A DNA stretch of 64,000 nt from assembly GCF_023973825.1 (NCBI RefSeq), contig NC_090123.1:254001-318000 (forward strand), read 5' to 3'. The notes under the pieces were generated by a model. It saw only the letters and a list, made by a program, of their open reading frames with translations. It was not told the origin of the DNA and made no database searches. This stretch comes from Plasmodium brasilianum. Lineage: Eukaryota; Apicomplexa; Aconoidasida; Haemosporida; Plasmodiidae. Each line of letters opens with the position of its first letter. Position 1 is the first letter of the stretch. The position numbers were made by a program, and so were the translations under genes. Positions 52,906-64,000 of this stretch are shown here, piece after piece.

Positions 52906-55064
52906 CGGAAGGAGTCTTAATGGGCAGGCACACAAATACGCATATAAATGGACAAATATGCGCAAATATATTCGCATGTGATATTCGTTTGAATTGGTAC
53001 ATAGAATTAAGGAAATACGAAATTTCTAAATCTTTTCTTTTACATTCTGTACAAACAATTCGTTGTATTTTTTTTTTTTTTTTTTTGTTTTATCTTTTTT
53101 AGACATATAAATTACAATTTTTTCATCAAAAAATTAAATTTTTTACAGTAGCTCTATTTTTTTTTTATTATACATATTAAGAAAAACGACATATACATAT
53201 ACACACGTAAGTATGTATGCATGTATGTATTTGTTTTTCTAATTTTTTATTATCACACTTTTTTCCAATGCACAAATTTTAGTGCATTTCCCAAAAGATA
53301 AATAAACACATTTATCATATGGACTCCTTTTATTAATCATTTTTTAATTCCTTATATTTTTTATTTTAAATATCAAAAATTTAAAGTCTTAGTATTTCAC
53401 GAAAATTTAAGCATACCCGTTTTAAAATATAAACTTATATATGTACACATCTTCGAGGAAACAAATTCTTTTTCAGTTTAATAAGAAAAACAATTTTTTA
53501 TTAAACTTGAAGTTTACTTCTCTTCCTATTTGACCTAAAACACTTGATTTTTTTTCTGTGTTGTTACGTTTACTTCTGCCATTTCTGCGTTCGTCATTTA
53601 TGCCTTTTTATTTTTTTTTTTTTATTTGGTTTTCGCTTTTATTTATTTTTTCCTTTTTTCTTCTTTTCTTTAATCAGCTCTAACCTATTTCACCCAGATC
53701 ATTTAAGTAAAAGGAATCTTTTACACAACATAATAAAAGGAGCCTACATAAACATTATACTTGTAAATGTAGTGGTATATAAATGTTCGTCCTTCTTTAG
53801 CTGGTTAAAAGCTTAGTAGTTATTAAAGGCCTGATATGCACATATAAAAAGTGCTATATTTGCGTTTTTCTTTTTTGCTTTTAGTAGTAAATTTTGACAT
53901 AATAGTTTAAGCATTAATTCAAATAAAATTAGAAGATTAATTTATATGAACAAAATTTTACTCTCATTTCTGTGCTACTGTTTTAGTACTACTGTTTTAG
54001 TACTACTGTTTTAGTACTACTGTTTTAGTACTACTGTTTTAGTACTACTGCTTTATTACTACTGTTTTAGTACTACTGCTTTAGTACTACTGTTTTAGTA
54101 CTACTGTTTTAGTACTACTGCTTTAGTACTACTGTTTTAGTTTTCTCTGCTTTGATGTGCTTTTCTATTTATTAGCTTTTCTTTTTCTTTTTTTTTTTTA
54201 TTACATTACTACCGTCCATGTTGATATCTCTTTTTGTGATGGTTTCTCATATATAGCAATGCTACCTATGAAATACTTAAAAAGAAATTTTTTTTTTTTT
54301 TTTATTTAATTTTAATGGTATACTATCTACTCCTTTAAGTTTTACCCTTTTCCATATGACCTTTTGTATTGTATTCTGGTATAACTTTTTAAGTTTCATT
54401 GTTCTCTATCGTAAGCTACTCTAATGTTCTTGCATATGTTCGTAGTATATTAAATATTGTAATATGCAGTTATAACAAGTATATATATTTTTTAATTTTT
54501 CATTATGAACTAGCAAGTACATAAATATATATATACATACAAATATATATATACACATTAATATACTTTTGTGCTTACATTACTATGCTAAAACTCCATC
54601 ATAATTTTTGTAGTAGATGAATTTTCCTTTTTCCTTTTTCCTTTTTCCTTTTTCCTTTTTCCTTTTTCATTTTTCATTTTTCCTTTTTCCTTTTTCCTTT
54701 TTCCTTTTTCCTTTTTCATTTTTCCTTTTTCCTTTTTCCTTTTTCCTTTTTCCTTTTTCATTTTTCATTTTTTTTTTTATTATTTTTCGATTGATTTTTT
54801 GATTTTTTTTCTGATTTTTACTTTTTTTTTTTTTGTTATTTGTTAAACCCTACGCTTATTGAAAATTTTTAGCTTTTTAAATTAAAGAGAAAATTAACCA
54901 AAAATAACAAAAATAACGAAAAAGGCAAAAATAGCAAAAATTGTAAAAAAAGCAAAAATAGCAAAAATAGCAAAAATAGCAAAAAAAGCAAAAAAAGCAA
55001 AAATAGCAAAAATAGTAAAAAAAGCAAAAAAAGAAAGGATAACGAAAAAGGCAAAAATTACAAA
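52906..55064. repeat. Intergenic with three repeat arrays
   Basis: Between MetAP and USP14. At about 53965-54140 is a 14-bp array (ctactgttttagta). At about 54617-54770 is a pure pyrimidine array of 7-bp ctttttc units. At about 54895-55060 is an A-rich array of 9-bp aaaatagca and related units, ending immediately before the USP14 start. No gene seen; the short frame at 53544-53816 is Phe-rich and not convincing. Confidence 0.78.
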
Positions 55065-57558
55065 ATGACAATTATCAATGTAACAGTAAAATGGAAGAGC
55101 AACATTTATAATAATCTAGAGCTCAATGTAGCTGAACCAGTCATATTATTTAAGCAGCAGTTGTGGTAATGTGAAAAGGAAAAAAAGGAAAACTTTCTTC
55201 GAAACCGCTATTTATAATAAGATGTACTTATACAAACATGTGCATAAATGTACCTGCATGTGTGTACCCACATATGTATATATATATATATACATACTGT
55301 GAAACGCTGAAATTATTTTAGACGAAATTGATTTTTTCCTTTTACCCATAATTACATCGCTTTATATACATACATATACGCATGTGTAGACACATGAGAA
55401 GGCGAGTCTGTACAATATGGAGTATATTTTAATTTTAAAAAGAGAGAGGGAGGGATCATTTTTTTTTAAAGTTTATCCTTCTCCTCTAATAATTTTAATG
55501 CGAATTACGAGAAGCGCATGTGTGTGTGGGGGGTATATCCCTTGAAACGACCATTATTTGTAAAGACATATGTGAATGCATATACACACATGTACGCACA
55601 CAAACACACATATACCCCCATATACACATATATACCCACATATACCAACATATATACCCACATATACCAACATATATACCCACATATACCAACATATATA
55701 CCCACATATACCAACATATATACCCACATATACCAACATATATACCCACATATACCAACATATATACCCACATATACCAACATATATACCCACATATACC
55801 AACATATATACCCACATATACCAACATATATACCCACATATACCAACATATATACCCACATATACCAACATATATACCCACATATACCAACATATATACC
55901 CACATATACCAACATATGTATGCCCCATTTCCACATTTTCTCTCCTCAGCAAACTAACGAATGTACCTCCAGAAAAACAAAAACTCATGTATAAGGGACT
56001 AATAAAGGATGATGCAGACTTGTCTAAGTTAAACATAAAAAATAACGACAAAATTATGCTAGTCGGTTCAGCAGAAAGTTTAGTAGAAAAACCTCATAAT
56101 GTAGTGTTTATTGAAGATTTATCAAAAGAAGATAAGGAAAAATTACATGAAAAAGAAAATATAATTTTTGAAGATCAAGGTATAGTAAACTTAGGAAATA
56201 CTTGTTATTTTAATGCCGTATTACAGTTCTTAACATCTTTTGATGATTTAGGAGAATTTCTTAAAAACTTTAAAAGAAAAGAAAAATTTTTATTAAAAAC
56301 ACCGAAAGATATGTTATTTGATTGTTATATTCATTTTTCTCAAACCTTTGGAAAATCATCAGAACCATATGTACCACTTGAATTGTTAAAATCATTTAGG
56401 GAAGTTTTTCCAAAATTTAAAAGCGTAAATTTAAGGACAAAACAATATGCTCAACAGGATGCTGAGGAATGTATGAATGCAATTCTTAATTCTCTAAATG
56501 AAGAAAGCGAATGTAAAATAATTGATGAATTGTTCTCCTTCAAAATTGTTAGTAAAATTAAATTAATAGAAAATGATGCCACTGAAAATGATGGTTCAAG
56601 TACGATTAGCGGTATTGAGAAGGAGAGTGCTGCAAAAACAATGCCAACTAGCGAAAATGTAACAGAACAAAACTCAAATACAGTCTTACAGGAAGAGTAT
56701 GAAACAACCGAAGAGTTTCACAATAAATTAATATGTTACATGGGAACTCATGCTACCCCGGTAAATCATATGCATGAAGGAATACACTTATCCTTAAATG
56801 AAAAAATTCGAAAAAATAAAGCAGCAGATAGTAAAGAAGACGCATTATATGAAAAGAAATCAGAAATTAATTCCTTACCACCTTATCTTATTGTCCATTT
56901 TTTACGATTTGAATCAAAACGAATAGTAGAGTCAAATAATGGTGTTTCTGTAGTTACTGCCAAAATATGTAGAAAAGTAAGCTTTCCAGAAACTTTTGAT
57001 ATATATGATTTCTGTTCAGAAAATATAAAAAGTCAGTTGAAGATTGCTAGGAATATAATTATGAAAAGGAGGGAACCCAAAGGGGGCGATATTTCACCTC
57101 CCCTTGATATGGTTAACTTATCACAGGATAGGGACAAAAGTGATACGGCGAAAAATGAGGAGGTGAAAAATGAGCAGACAAGTAACAAAAAGGACAATGA
57201 CCAAAAATGTGATAAAAAAGAGGGTATGAATATCCCTACGGGGGAATACGAATTAATTTCCGTCATTACACACAAGGGAAGAAATGAAGAGAGCGGTCAT
57301 TACATTGCTTGGAAAAAAATGAGAAAATGTATAATCCAAGATTGCAGAACGGATGATATGGATCAAATAAATAAAAAAAATACATCCTCCAACGATGCAG
57401 TATGGTATAAAATGGATGATGATAAAGTAAGTACATGTAAATTCGTTTCCAATGATTTATGTGGTGGATGCAGTGATTTTAATATAGCCATTTTGTTATT
57501 ATATAAAAGGAAAACCTTATCCTGCACACAGGAAGAAATAGATAAATATGATATGTGA
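55065..57558 (+). CDS. USP14: Ubiquitin carboxyl-terminal hydrolase, USP14/UBP6 family
   Basis: Two exons, 55065-55165 and 55950-57558, give 569 residues. USP14/Ubp6 is the proteasome-bound deubiquitinase. The first exon plus the start of the second form an N-terminal ubiquitin-like domain (TIINVTVKWKSNIYNN to TNVPPEKQKLMYKG), which docks on the proteasome. The catalytic domain has Cys119 in the Cys box (NLGNTCYFNAVLQFL), QQDAEECMNAIL, and the His box ESGHYIAWKK (His484) followed by WYKMDDDKVS. An Asp/Asn/Lys-rich insert lies near 420-465. Without the first exon the UBL domain would be lost. The frame running from 55576 into this exon is an artefact of an intronic repeat. Its neighbour UBC13 belongs to the same ubiquitin system. 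Confidence 0.95.
55600..55920. repeat. 22-bp VNTR in the USP14 intron
   Basis: About 14 near-perfect copies of tatacccacatataccaaca plus two bases. The array is open in five of six frames, giving Pro/Thr/His-Ile or Cys-Trp-Tyr/Val-Gly repeats. It lies between the 55165 donor and the 55949 acceptor, so it should be spliced out. Confidence 0.93.
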
Positions 57559-57982
57559 GCGTACAGATGTGGGTGTATATAAGCAAGCATGTGTATATAT
57601 GTATGTATGTGCATATGTAAATATACATACATTTTTGTACATATATGCACATGCATACGGAGTTGTATTTTTTTTTTTTTCACTTACTAATTCATAGTAT
57701 ATTTTAGAAGGTATTTAAATACTTATATCATAAACCATTTTTTGTTCATATAACATTATTTCCAATTTTTTAAAAGTGCATTTTTAGCACGTACATGTTG
57801 TACATAATGCATATTCATATATATATATATATATATTTGTGTGTGCGCCCAGTAAACGTAGAACATACTGGGAATAAACTCGCTACATGCCCACACGTGT
57901 ACATATCTTCATTGAACACTTTACTTAATTCTTAATTAGAAAAATGGCATGATGCATTTTAAACTTTTTTGTAGTTATTTTT

Positions 57983-58018
<36 letters not shown>

Positions 58019-58116
58019 TTTAGCATTGTTAAGGTAAAAATAATATCTAAATTTTTCCCCTGAATATATTACCTTCTTTTCAAGTTAGTAAATAGCAGTC
58101 TTTTCCCCTTTCACAC

Positions 58117-58156
<40 letters not shown>

Positions 58157-59115
58157 GCAAACCCGCACACGCACACATACAGAAGTGTGTACGTATGTGT
58201 GTACTGCCCCAACGCATACACTTATGTACATGTACATTTCTATTTACGCTGTTGGGCCATTTAAAGTGGGATATTCATTAAATAGGTTACACATAATGCT
58301 TCCCACCCCTTCCGTGGTTGTAAGTATATATATAGGCATCATAATTTAGCTCTTTCCCTTGCCCGTTCGTTCAACTTAAAAATGAAAAGAAATGAAAAAT
58401 AAATAGCAAAGATGGAAAGACAAATGAAACAAAGCACAGCAAAAAAATAAAATAAAATAATGGTGAACGAAAAACATATAAACAAAGAAACGCAAAAACG
58501 TAAAAATGTATGAAAACATAACCAGAACTCTATTCGCATTAAGAAACGATATTTTTTTCTAAAATTATTATTATATTATATTTTTTTCCAATTTTTTTTT
58601 TTTTTTTTTTTTTATACTATTTAGAAATCGCATATGGGAAAAAATTTTATTTTGATAAATTTTCATTTATGTAAATACTAAGGTAATAATCTGAATAAAA
58701 ATGATGTTATGTTTGGTCATGGCATGTTAACAGCAGCTGAAAACGCTGCACGTTTGACTAAAAAATATATACATATTGTACATATACGTATTGCATATGT
58801 ATATACATACATAATACAAGTATGTTATCACGTAGTAACGGCATAACTACGTAAAAAATTGAATATTCTGTTGGAGCGCTTAGATATATCGCTGCATTTA
58901 GTTCATTAAAAAATAAAGGAGTGTAAAAAATTTTAAATTTTCAAATAGGAAACAACCGAAAAAACAAAAAAAAAAAAAAAACATATATGATAGTTCTTAG
59001 AGTAATAAAAGCAATACCTGAGTAATTAAAAAAAAAATATAACTTTGGGTATGGTTAATCCCTGTACCGTTACTTAACAGATTGTATATAAATTCACTCG
59101 TAAATAGCAAAAGAG

Positions 59116-59157
<42 letters not shown>

Positions 59158-59492
59158 AATTTATCAGTTGATTAAATGATTAATTAAGTCACTAATTTAT
59201 TGACCATTTAATTGACTAATTGGTTGACTAATTGATTGATTAATTTCATTTTTGAACGAAGATAACTTATTTCTTCCCCTTAACATAATTAAATGGTTGA
59301 CATAATTCGTTTATGAAGCAGTTATTTAATTAGCTTTATTTCGGTTATAATTCTTTTTGTTATTTATATTTTTCTATTTTTCTATTTTTCTATTTTTATT
59401 TTTTTAATTTTATATTTTTGTATTTTAGTATTTTCTTATTTTCTTTTGTTTTTTTTTTTTTTCTACCTCCTTTATATAAATAATTTATAAAT
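57559..59492. other. Intergenic, homopolymers and TA tracts
   Basis: Between USP14 and UBC13 on the same strand. Contains TA runs at 57815-57836 and 58120-58150, poly-T at 57987-58013, and a very long poly-A at about 59117-59155. No gene seen. Confidence 0.72.
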
Positions 59493-60773
59493 ATGTCAAT
59501 ACCAAGAAGAATAACTAAAGAAACGCAGAACTTGGCGAACGAACCGCGTAAATGAGAAAAAAAATCATATATGAATAGTTACTCGTGTATTTATATATAT
59601 ATATATATACGTATGCTGTAGTTTTCGTATGTATATTCTGCACTTTTATGGGTATCGTTCACTTCGCCCATGTCTTACATATATCTCGTTTTATTTCGTT
59701 TTATGTTATTTATGCATTTATTTATTTTATTCATTTTTCAATTTTTTTTTTTTTTCCCTATTTGTACATGCTCAGCTCCAGGTATTGTTGCAGTTCCTGT
59801 ACCGGAAAACTACAGACACTTTGACATTTTAATAAATGGACCCGAAGGGACCCCATATGAAGGTTTGTTAAAAGCTTTTGTTTAAAGTATGTATGTATAT
59901 GCGGGCATATGCATACATACTCTCACACATATTCAAGCGTACATACACACACATAGTAACACACACATAGTAACACACACAAAGTAACACACACATAGTA
60001 ACCTACACACATAGTAACACACACATAGTAACCTACACACATAGTAACACACACATAGTAACCTACACACATAGTAACACACACATAGTAACCTACACAC
60101 ATAGTAACACACATATAGTAACACACACATAGTAACCTACACACGTGGTAACCTGCACGGTTATATATGCAAACTTCTCGGCAATTACAATTTTACTAAT
60201 AGGTGGGACATACAAGTTAGAACTTTTTTTGCCTGAGCAATATCCAATGGAACCACCAAAAGTTCGCTTCTTAACAAAAATATACCATCCGAATATTGTA
60301 ATAGAAAAAAAAAAAAAAAAAAAAATGTAATAACTACTGTGCATGTAATGCGTGTTCTTGTATATATGTATATATATGTCTATATTTATATACGTTTATA
60401 TGTCAATATTGACCAGTTCGTACATGAGAAGTGCTTAAGCTTTTCCTTTTTTTCCTGACCTATTTTTTGACCTTTTTATTTTTATTATTATTATTATTAT
60501 TATGTGTGTGTATTTTCTTTTTTTTTTTTTTTTTTTTTTTTTTATAAAAAGGACAAATTAGGTCGTATATGCCTGGACATTTTAAAAGATAAGTGGAGTC
60601 CAGCACTGCAAATTCGAACAGTGCTTTTGAGTATTCAAGCTTTGTTATCATCGCCCGAACCTGACGATCCATTAGATTCAAAAGTCGCTGAACATTTTAA
60701 GCAGGATAAGAATGACGCAGAAAATGTAGCAAGGGAATGGAACAGAATATATGCGAATAATACTGCTCTATGA
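59493..60773 (+). CDS. UBC13: Ubiquitin-conjugating enzyme E2 N (UBC13), 4 exons
   Basis: Exons 59493-59547, 59776-59862, 60203-60297 and 60552-60773 join in phase to exactly 152 residues, the human length. UBC13 builds Lys63-linked ubiquitin chains with a UEV partner. It starts [18 protein letters not shown]. The core includes the HPN motif (YHPNI) at the third exon end and active-site Cys86 in [20 protein letters not shown], then [11 protein letters not shown]. Ubc13 hallmarks ([20 protein letters not shown]) are nearly identical to human. All introns are short and repeat-filled; the second holds a minisatellite. Confidence 0.97.
59945..60150. repeat. CA-rich minisatellite in a UBC13 intron
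   Basis: Units of acacacatagta, with and without an added acct, repeated about a dozen times between the second and third UBC13 exons. Minus-strand frames over it read Cys/Val/Tyr only. Confidence 0.9.
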
Positions 60774-61088
60774 GGAAAAAAAGAGAATAAAAAAAAGCGA
60801 AAGAAAAAACGGAAAAAAAAACGGATAAAAAAACGGAAAAAAAAACGGAAAAAAAAACGGATAAAAAAATGGAAAAAAAAACGGATAAAAAAATGGATAA
60901 AAAAACGGATAAAAAAATGGAAAAAAAAACGGATAAAAAAATGGAAAAAAAAACGGATAAAAAAACGGATAAAAAAACGGATAAAAAAATGGAAAAAACA
61001 AAATTGGTTATTCGTGCGAAACTTCATTTTTAATGTCTTACCCTAATATATGTACATCCTTTCGTGTTTACATTTAAGCGCACAGTTG

Positions 61089-61125
<37 letters not shown>

Positions 61126-63663
61126 TACATATATACATATATACATATATACATATATACATATAATATATGTATTTTTTGTACGACTCCTTTTTACTTT
61201 TATTATTACTCTTTATTTTTTATTTTTTTTTATTTTTTACACCCCCTTTACCTGTACATATTGCAAACTTGCTAACAAAATATATTCTTAATACATTAAA
61301 TTTAAGAATTAAAATTAAAATGGATAAAATGCGAGCATAGTTTGAAGCGAAATTTTTAAGCATAAAATTTAAGCACAATTTGTATGCATAATTTGTATGC
61401 ATAATTTGTATGCATAATTTTTAAGCATATTTTTAGACAATTTTTCGATCAATTTTTAGGCATAATTTCCAAGCGTAACCTATTTTTTAATTGCACATAT
61501 TTCATAAAACAAAATATATATTTTTACATAATCATGTAAGTAGCACACCCATGGTAAAAAAAAACATAGACGTTTACTTTGAGCATTAATGCGAAGGATA
61601 TTTGTGCACTGCAATTTTGTTTGTCTAAAAGGAAAACTTTCTTCCCATACAAATGAGAGAAAAAAAGGATAAAACTCTTTTGCACTCTGTCATATGTTTC
61701 CCCATTTCGTCATTTTTCCATTTTTCCATTTTGCTATTTTGCTATTTTTCCATTTTGTTGTTTTTTCATATTCCCATTTCTCCGTTTCCTTTTTGAGTGC
61801 GATCGTTAAATATCTGCGTAATGAGCAATTGCCAAAAGGAGGATAAGGCATTATGAAAACTTGTTTTTACTCAATATAACTGCAAACTTAAATTTGATAA
61901 CTATATATAAGCTGTTATATGGTTTATAATTTTTCAAAAAAAAAAATAAATAGCAATACTTTTGTTTTTATTTTGTTTTTATTTTGTTTTTATTTTTTTT
62001 TTATTTTTTTTTTCGCATTTTTTTTTATTACGTAATATGATGCAAAATAAATTTCAAAAAACAAAAAAAGGAAAAAAGAATAATAAGCGTATGGAATAAA
62101 AGACAAGATATTTCTTTTTAGTTAATTTCAAGTGTGCTGAACTTCAAGTGTGCTGAATTTCAAGTTAGCTGAATTTCAAGTTTGCTTAATTTAAATCTGC
62201 TTAATTTTAACTTTGCTTAATTTCCTTTTTTTTCTTTTTTTTTTTTTATGAAGAGATAATATTCTTCCTTGAATTTAATTTTAAAAAATATTACGTATTT
62301 TTTTCTTTCTTTTACTTCGTTTAATTCTTTTTTTTTTTTTTATCGCTTTGCGTGAGAAAAAGTGTTTTATACGTTCGCAAAACAGCAAAGAGATATTATA
62401 ATAAACAAAAAAGAAGCGAATGTTCGTAATATAATACAGCGTAAAATACACCATAGTACATAAATTTATGTGTGTTTAAGTCAATGCGCAGTATTTAATA
62501 AGCCATTTATCATACCTCTGAGTTATAATTCTCAGTTATTGTATATTAGTATTACGTAATAATAATACCCCCTTAATATTATTACTCTTTTTTAACATTA
62601 TTACTCTCTATTTTATTTTTTATTATTTTTTTTTTCCCGTCCTTTTATATATGCATACATACGTACATACATACATGCATACATACGTACATACATACAT
62701 GCATACATACATACATGCATACATACATACATACGTACATACATACATACATACATACGTACATACATACATACATACGTACATACATACATACATACAT
62801 ACATACGTACATACATACATACGTACATACATACATACGTACATACATACATACATACATACATACGTACATACATGTATACATATATACATACATATGT
62901 ACATACATACATACATACATACATAATAAACTTACTCTGCGCGGAAATATGTAAAATATCGTTTTCTTTGCTCTTTATTTTATGTGTACTCATTCTCTCA
63001 TGTACACATGCATATGCAGAAGGGATATATCCCAGTTTTGTAATAATTATTATTTTTTTCTTTTTAATATATACAAAATATTTTTTAAAATAGACGCTTT
63101 ACTCGTGTGAACCTTAATGGAAAGACAGATATCGAGAATGTGCACATATGCCTAAAGGTGTGGGGATATGAATGTACATATATGCCAACGGGGATGCGAA
63201 TGTGAATACACACATATATGAGTGTAAATGAAAATATACACATGTATATGAATTCTGTGGGTATTAAATTAGTACACTTCCTTTTACTGTCTGCATAAGC
63301 ACTCATCTACGCAGAGACTTTTTTGTAATTGTAACACGAGAAGTGTTAGTAAGATTTAACTTAACAAACAGTAACAATCTTTATTTTATTTCCCGCTGCA
63401 GTTTAGCACACAACTGAACACTGTAACATTGCTGCACTTTGCTTCAAGTTCTCTTTTTAGCTTTTTTTTCCGTCCAGCGAATCTGTTAAATTCTATTATC
63501 TATGTGGCACACTCTGCATCAAAAGGGAGCATAATATATTACACGTCCTTTTCTTTTTTTTTTTTTTTTTTTTAAGGAGCTATATTTGAAATAGCGTTTG
63601 TACTACTGTTCGGATAGGGGTACCAATACAGTTATATTTCAACGAAAATTTCGATTTAGCAAT
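60774..63663. repeat. Intergenic with several arrays
   Basis: From the UBC13 stop to about 60995 lies a purine-rich array of aaaaaacggata and aaaaaaacgg units. TA and acatat repeats lie at 61092-61165. A gcataatttgtat repeat is at 61370-61435. A large catacatacgta array spans about 62655-62925 and opens frames on both strands. No gene seen. Confidence 0.8.
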
Positions 63664-64000
63664 ATGGAAGAGATGAGCATTGAGAAAATGAGCTCCCCCC
63701 TGGGGAGATCTGTATACAAGACAATGAATTCCGATATGAATTACACGTTGATGGATTCATCATTGAATCACTCATCTATTTTAGAAGGATCGATGAGAAT
63801 TGAAAAAGACAGCAGAGATAAGAGAGTGCAAAAAATGAATGAGAATATTATAAGTGAATACGAATCAGGAAGACAAAGTGTCGTTTTCACTCAGCAAAAA
63901 TATAAACAATTATTAGAAGGGTTCTTATTATTTATACAAACAAATAAATATATAAGTCAAAAAATTACTGAGTTAAGAGGAGAAGCTACTGATGAGTATA
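63664..64000 (+). CDS. 5' end of a gene cut by the window edge (MCM3 by synteny only)
   Basis: 112 codons from an ATG, open to the edge. The first 60 residues are Ser/Met-rich and look unstructured (MEEMSIEKMSSPLGRSVYKT). Then comes a helical, globular stretch (QQKYKQLLEGFLLFIQTNKY followed by SQKITELRGEATDEY). No diagnostic motif is reached. From memory, the gene after UBC13 in P. falciparum is MCM3, a replicative helicase subunit, and the position and orientation here would fit its N-terminal A domain. That is inference from gene order, not from this sequence. Coding status is well supported by composition and the clear ATG after stops. Confidence 0.8.
   Translation, partial: MEEMSIEKMSSPLGRSVYKTMNSDMNYTLMDSSLNHSSILEGSMRIEKDSRDKRVQKMNENIISEYESGRQSVVFTQQKYKQLLEGFLLFIQTNKYISQKITELRGEATDEY

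Noticed and set aside
55505..55936. Overlapping long frames on both strands (Gly-Tyr-Ile-Cys-Trp-Tyr and Tyr-Thr-Asn-Ile repeats)
   Set aside because: They are translations of the 22-bp intronic VNTR and carry no non-repeat domain; the plus frame only looks long because it runs into the real USP14 exon.
62613..62993. Met-Tyr-Val-Cys and Ile-His-Thr-Tyr frames
   Set aside because: Products of the catacatacgta microsatellite on both strands.

Overview
The window is a stretch of Plasmodium nuclear chromosome. The base composition is extremely AT-rich. Intergenic DNA is full of homopolymer A/T runs, TA microsatellites and short tandem repeats. Genes are either single-exon or split by many small introns with GTA-type donors and T-rich/AG acceptors. 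Coding regions end in A/T at third positions and carry Asn/Lys-rich low-complexity inserts. Every recognisable product is a eukaryotic housekeeping protein. From memory, not from a search, gene order and orientation match the P. falciparum chromosome 5 block from the cyclophilin PFE1430c to MCM3 PFE1345c, read in the opposite direction. The species looks like a non-falciparum parasite (P. malariae or P. ovale type), but I cannot fix it from the sequence.

Layout. 0.65-2.8 kb: a PPIL1-like cyclophilin (+) and a small Lys-rich protein (+). 3.2-10.4 kb: two minus-strand genes, F-actin capping protein alpha (9 exons) and a DHHC palmitoyltransferase (8 exons). 10.4-14.3 kb: a repeat-rich gap. 14.3-19.8 kb: a 570-residue conserved-type protein and eIF3e (both +). 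22.3-26.9 kb: beta-adaptin (+, 8 exons). 28.5 kb: a UMP1-like proteasome assembly factor (+). 29.8-31.8 kb: DDX41 helicase (-). 32.0-34.8 kb: an 11-exon gene of unknown function (+, reconstructed). 35.5 and 36.9 kb: tRNA-Leu(UAA) and tRNA-Glu(UUC). 38.6-42.1 kb: an 11-exon POLD3-like subunit of DNA polymerase delta ending in a PCNA-binding box (+). 42.7-44.5 kb: Hsc70-interacting protein HIP (-). 47.5-49.3 kb: a fragmentary multi-exon membrane protein (-). 50.3-52.9 kb: type 1 methionine aminopeptidase (+). 55.1-57.6 kb: USP14/UBP6 deubiquitinase (+). 59.5-60.8 kb: UBC13 (+). 63.7 kb to the edge: the start of a further gene, MCM3 by synteny only.

The genes do not form an operon. Themes recur: protein turnover and ubiquitin (UMP1, USP14, UBC13, MetAP, HIP), RNA processing and translation (cyclophilin, DDX41, eIF3e, two tRNAs), membrane traffic and actin (beta-adaptin, DHHC, capping protein) and replication (POLD3-like, probable MCM3).

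I saw no mobile element, CRISPR array or transferred cluster. The most rewarding observations are the many-exon genes that single-ORF reading would miss, above all the POLD3-like gene and the unknown gene at 32.0-34.8 kb, and large VNTRs lying inside introns. Exon structures were built by eye from splice signals and reading phase; none was tested with transcripts.
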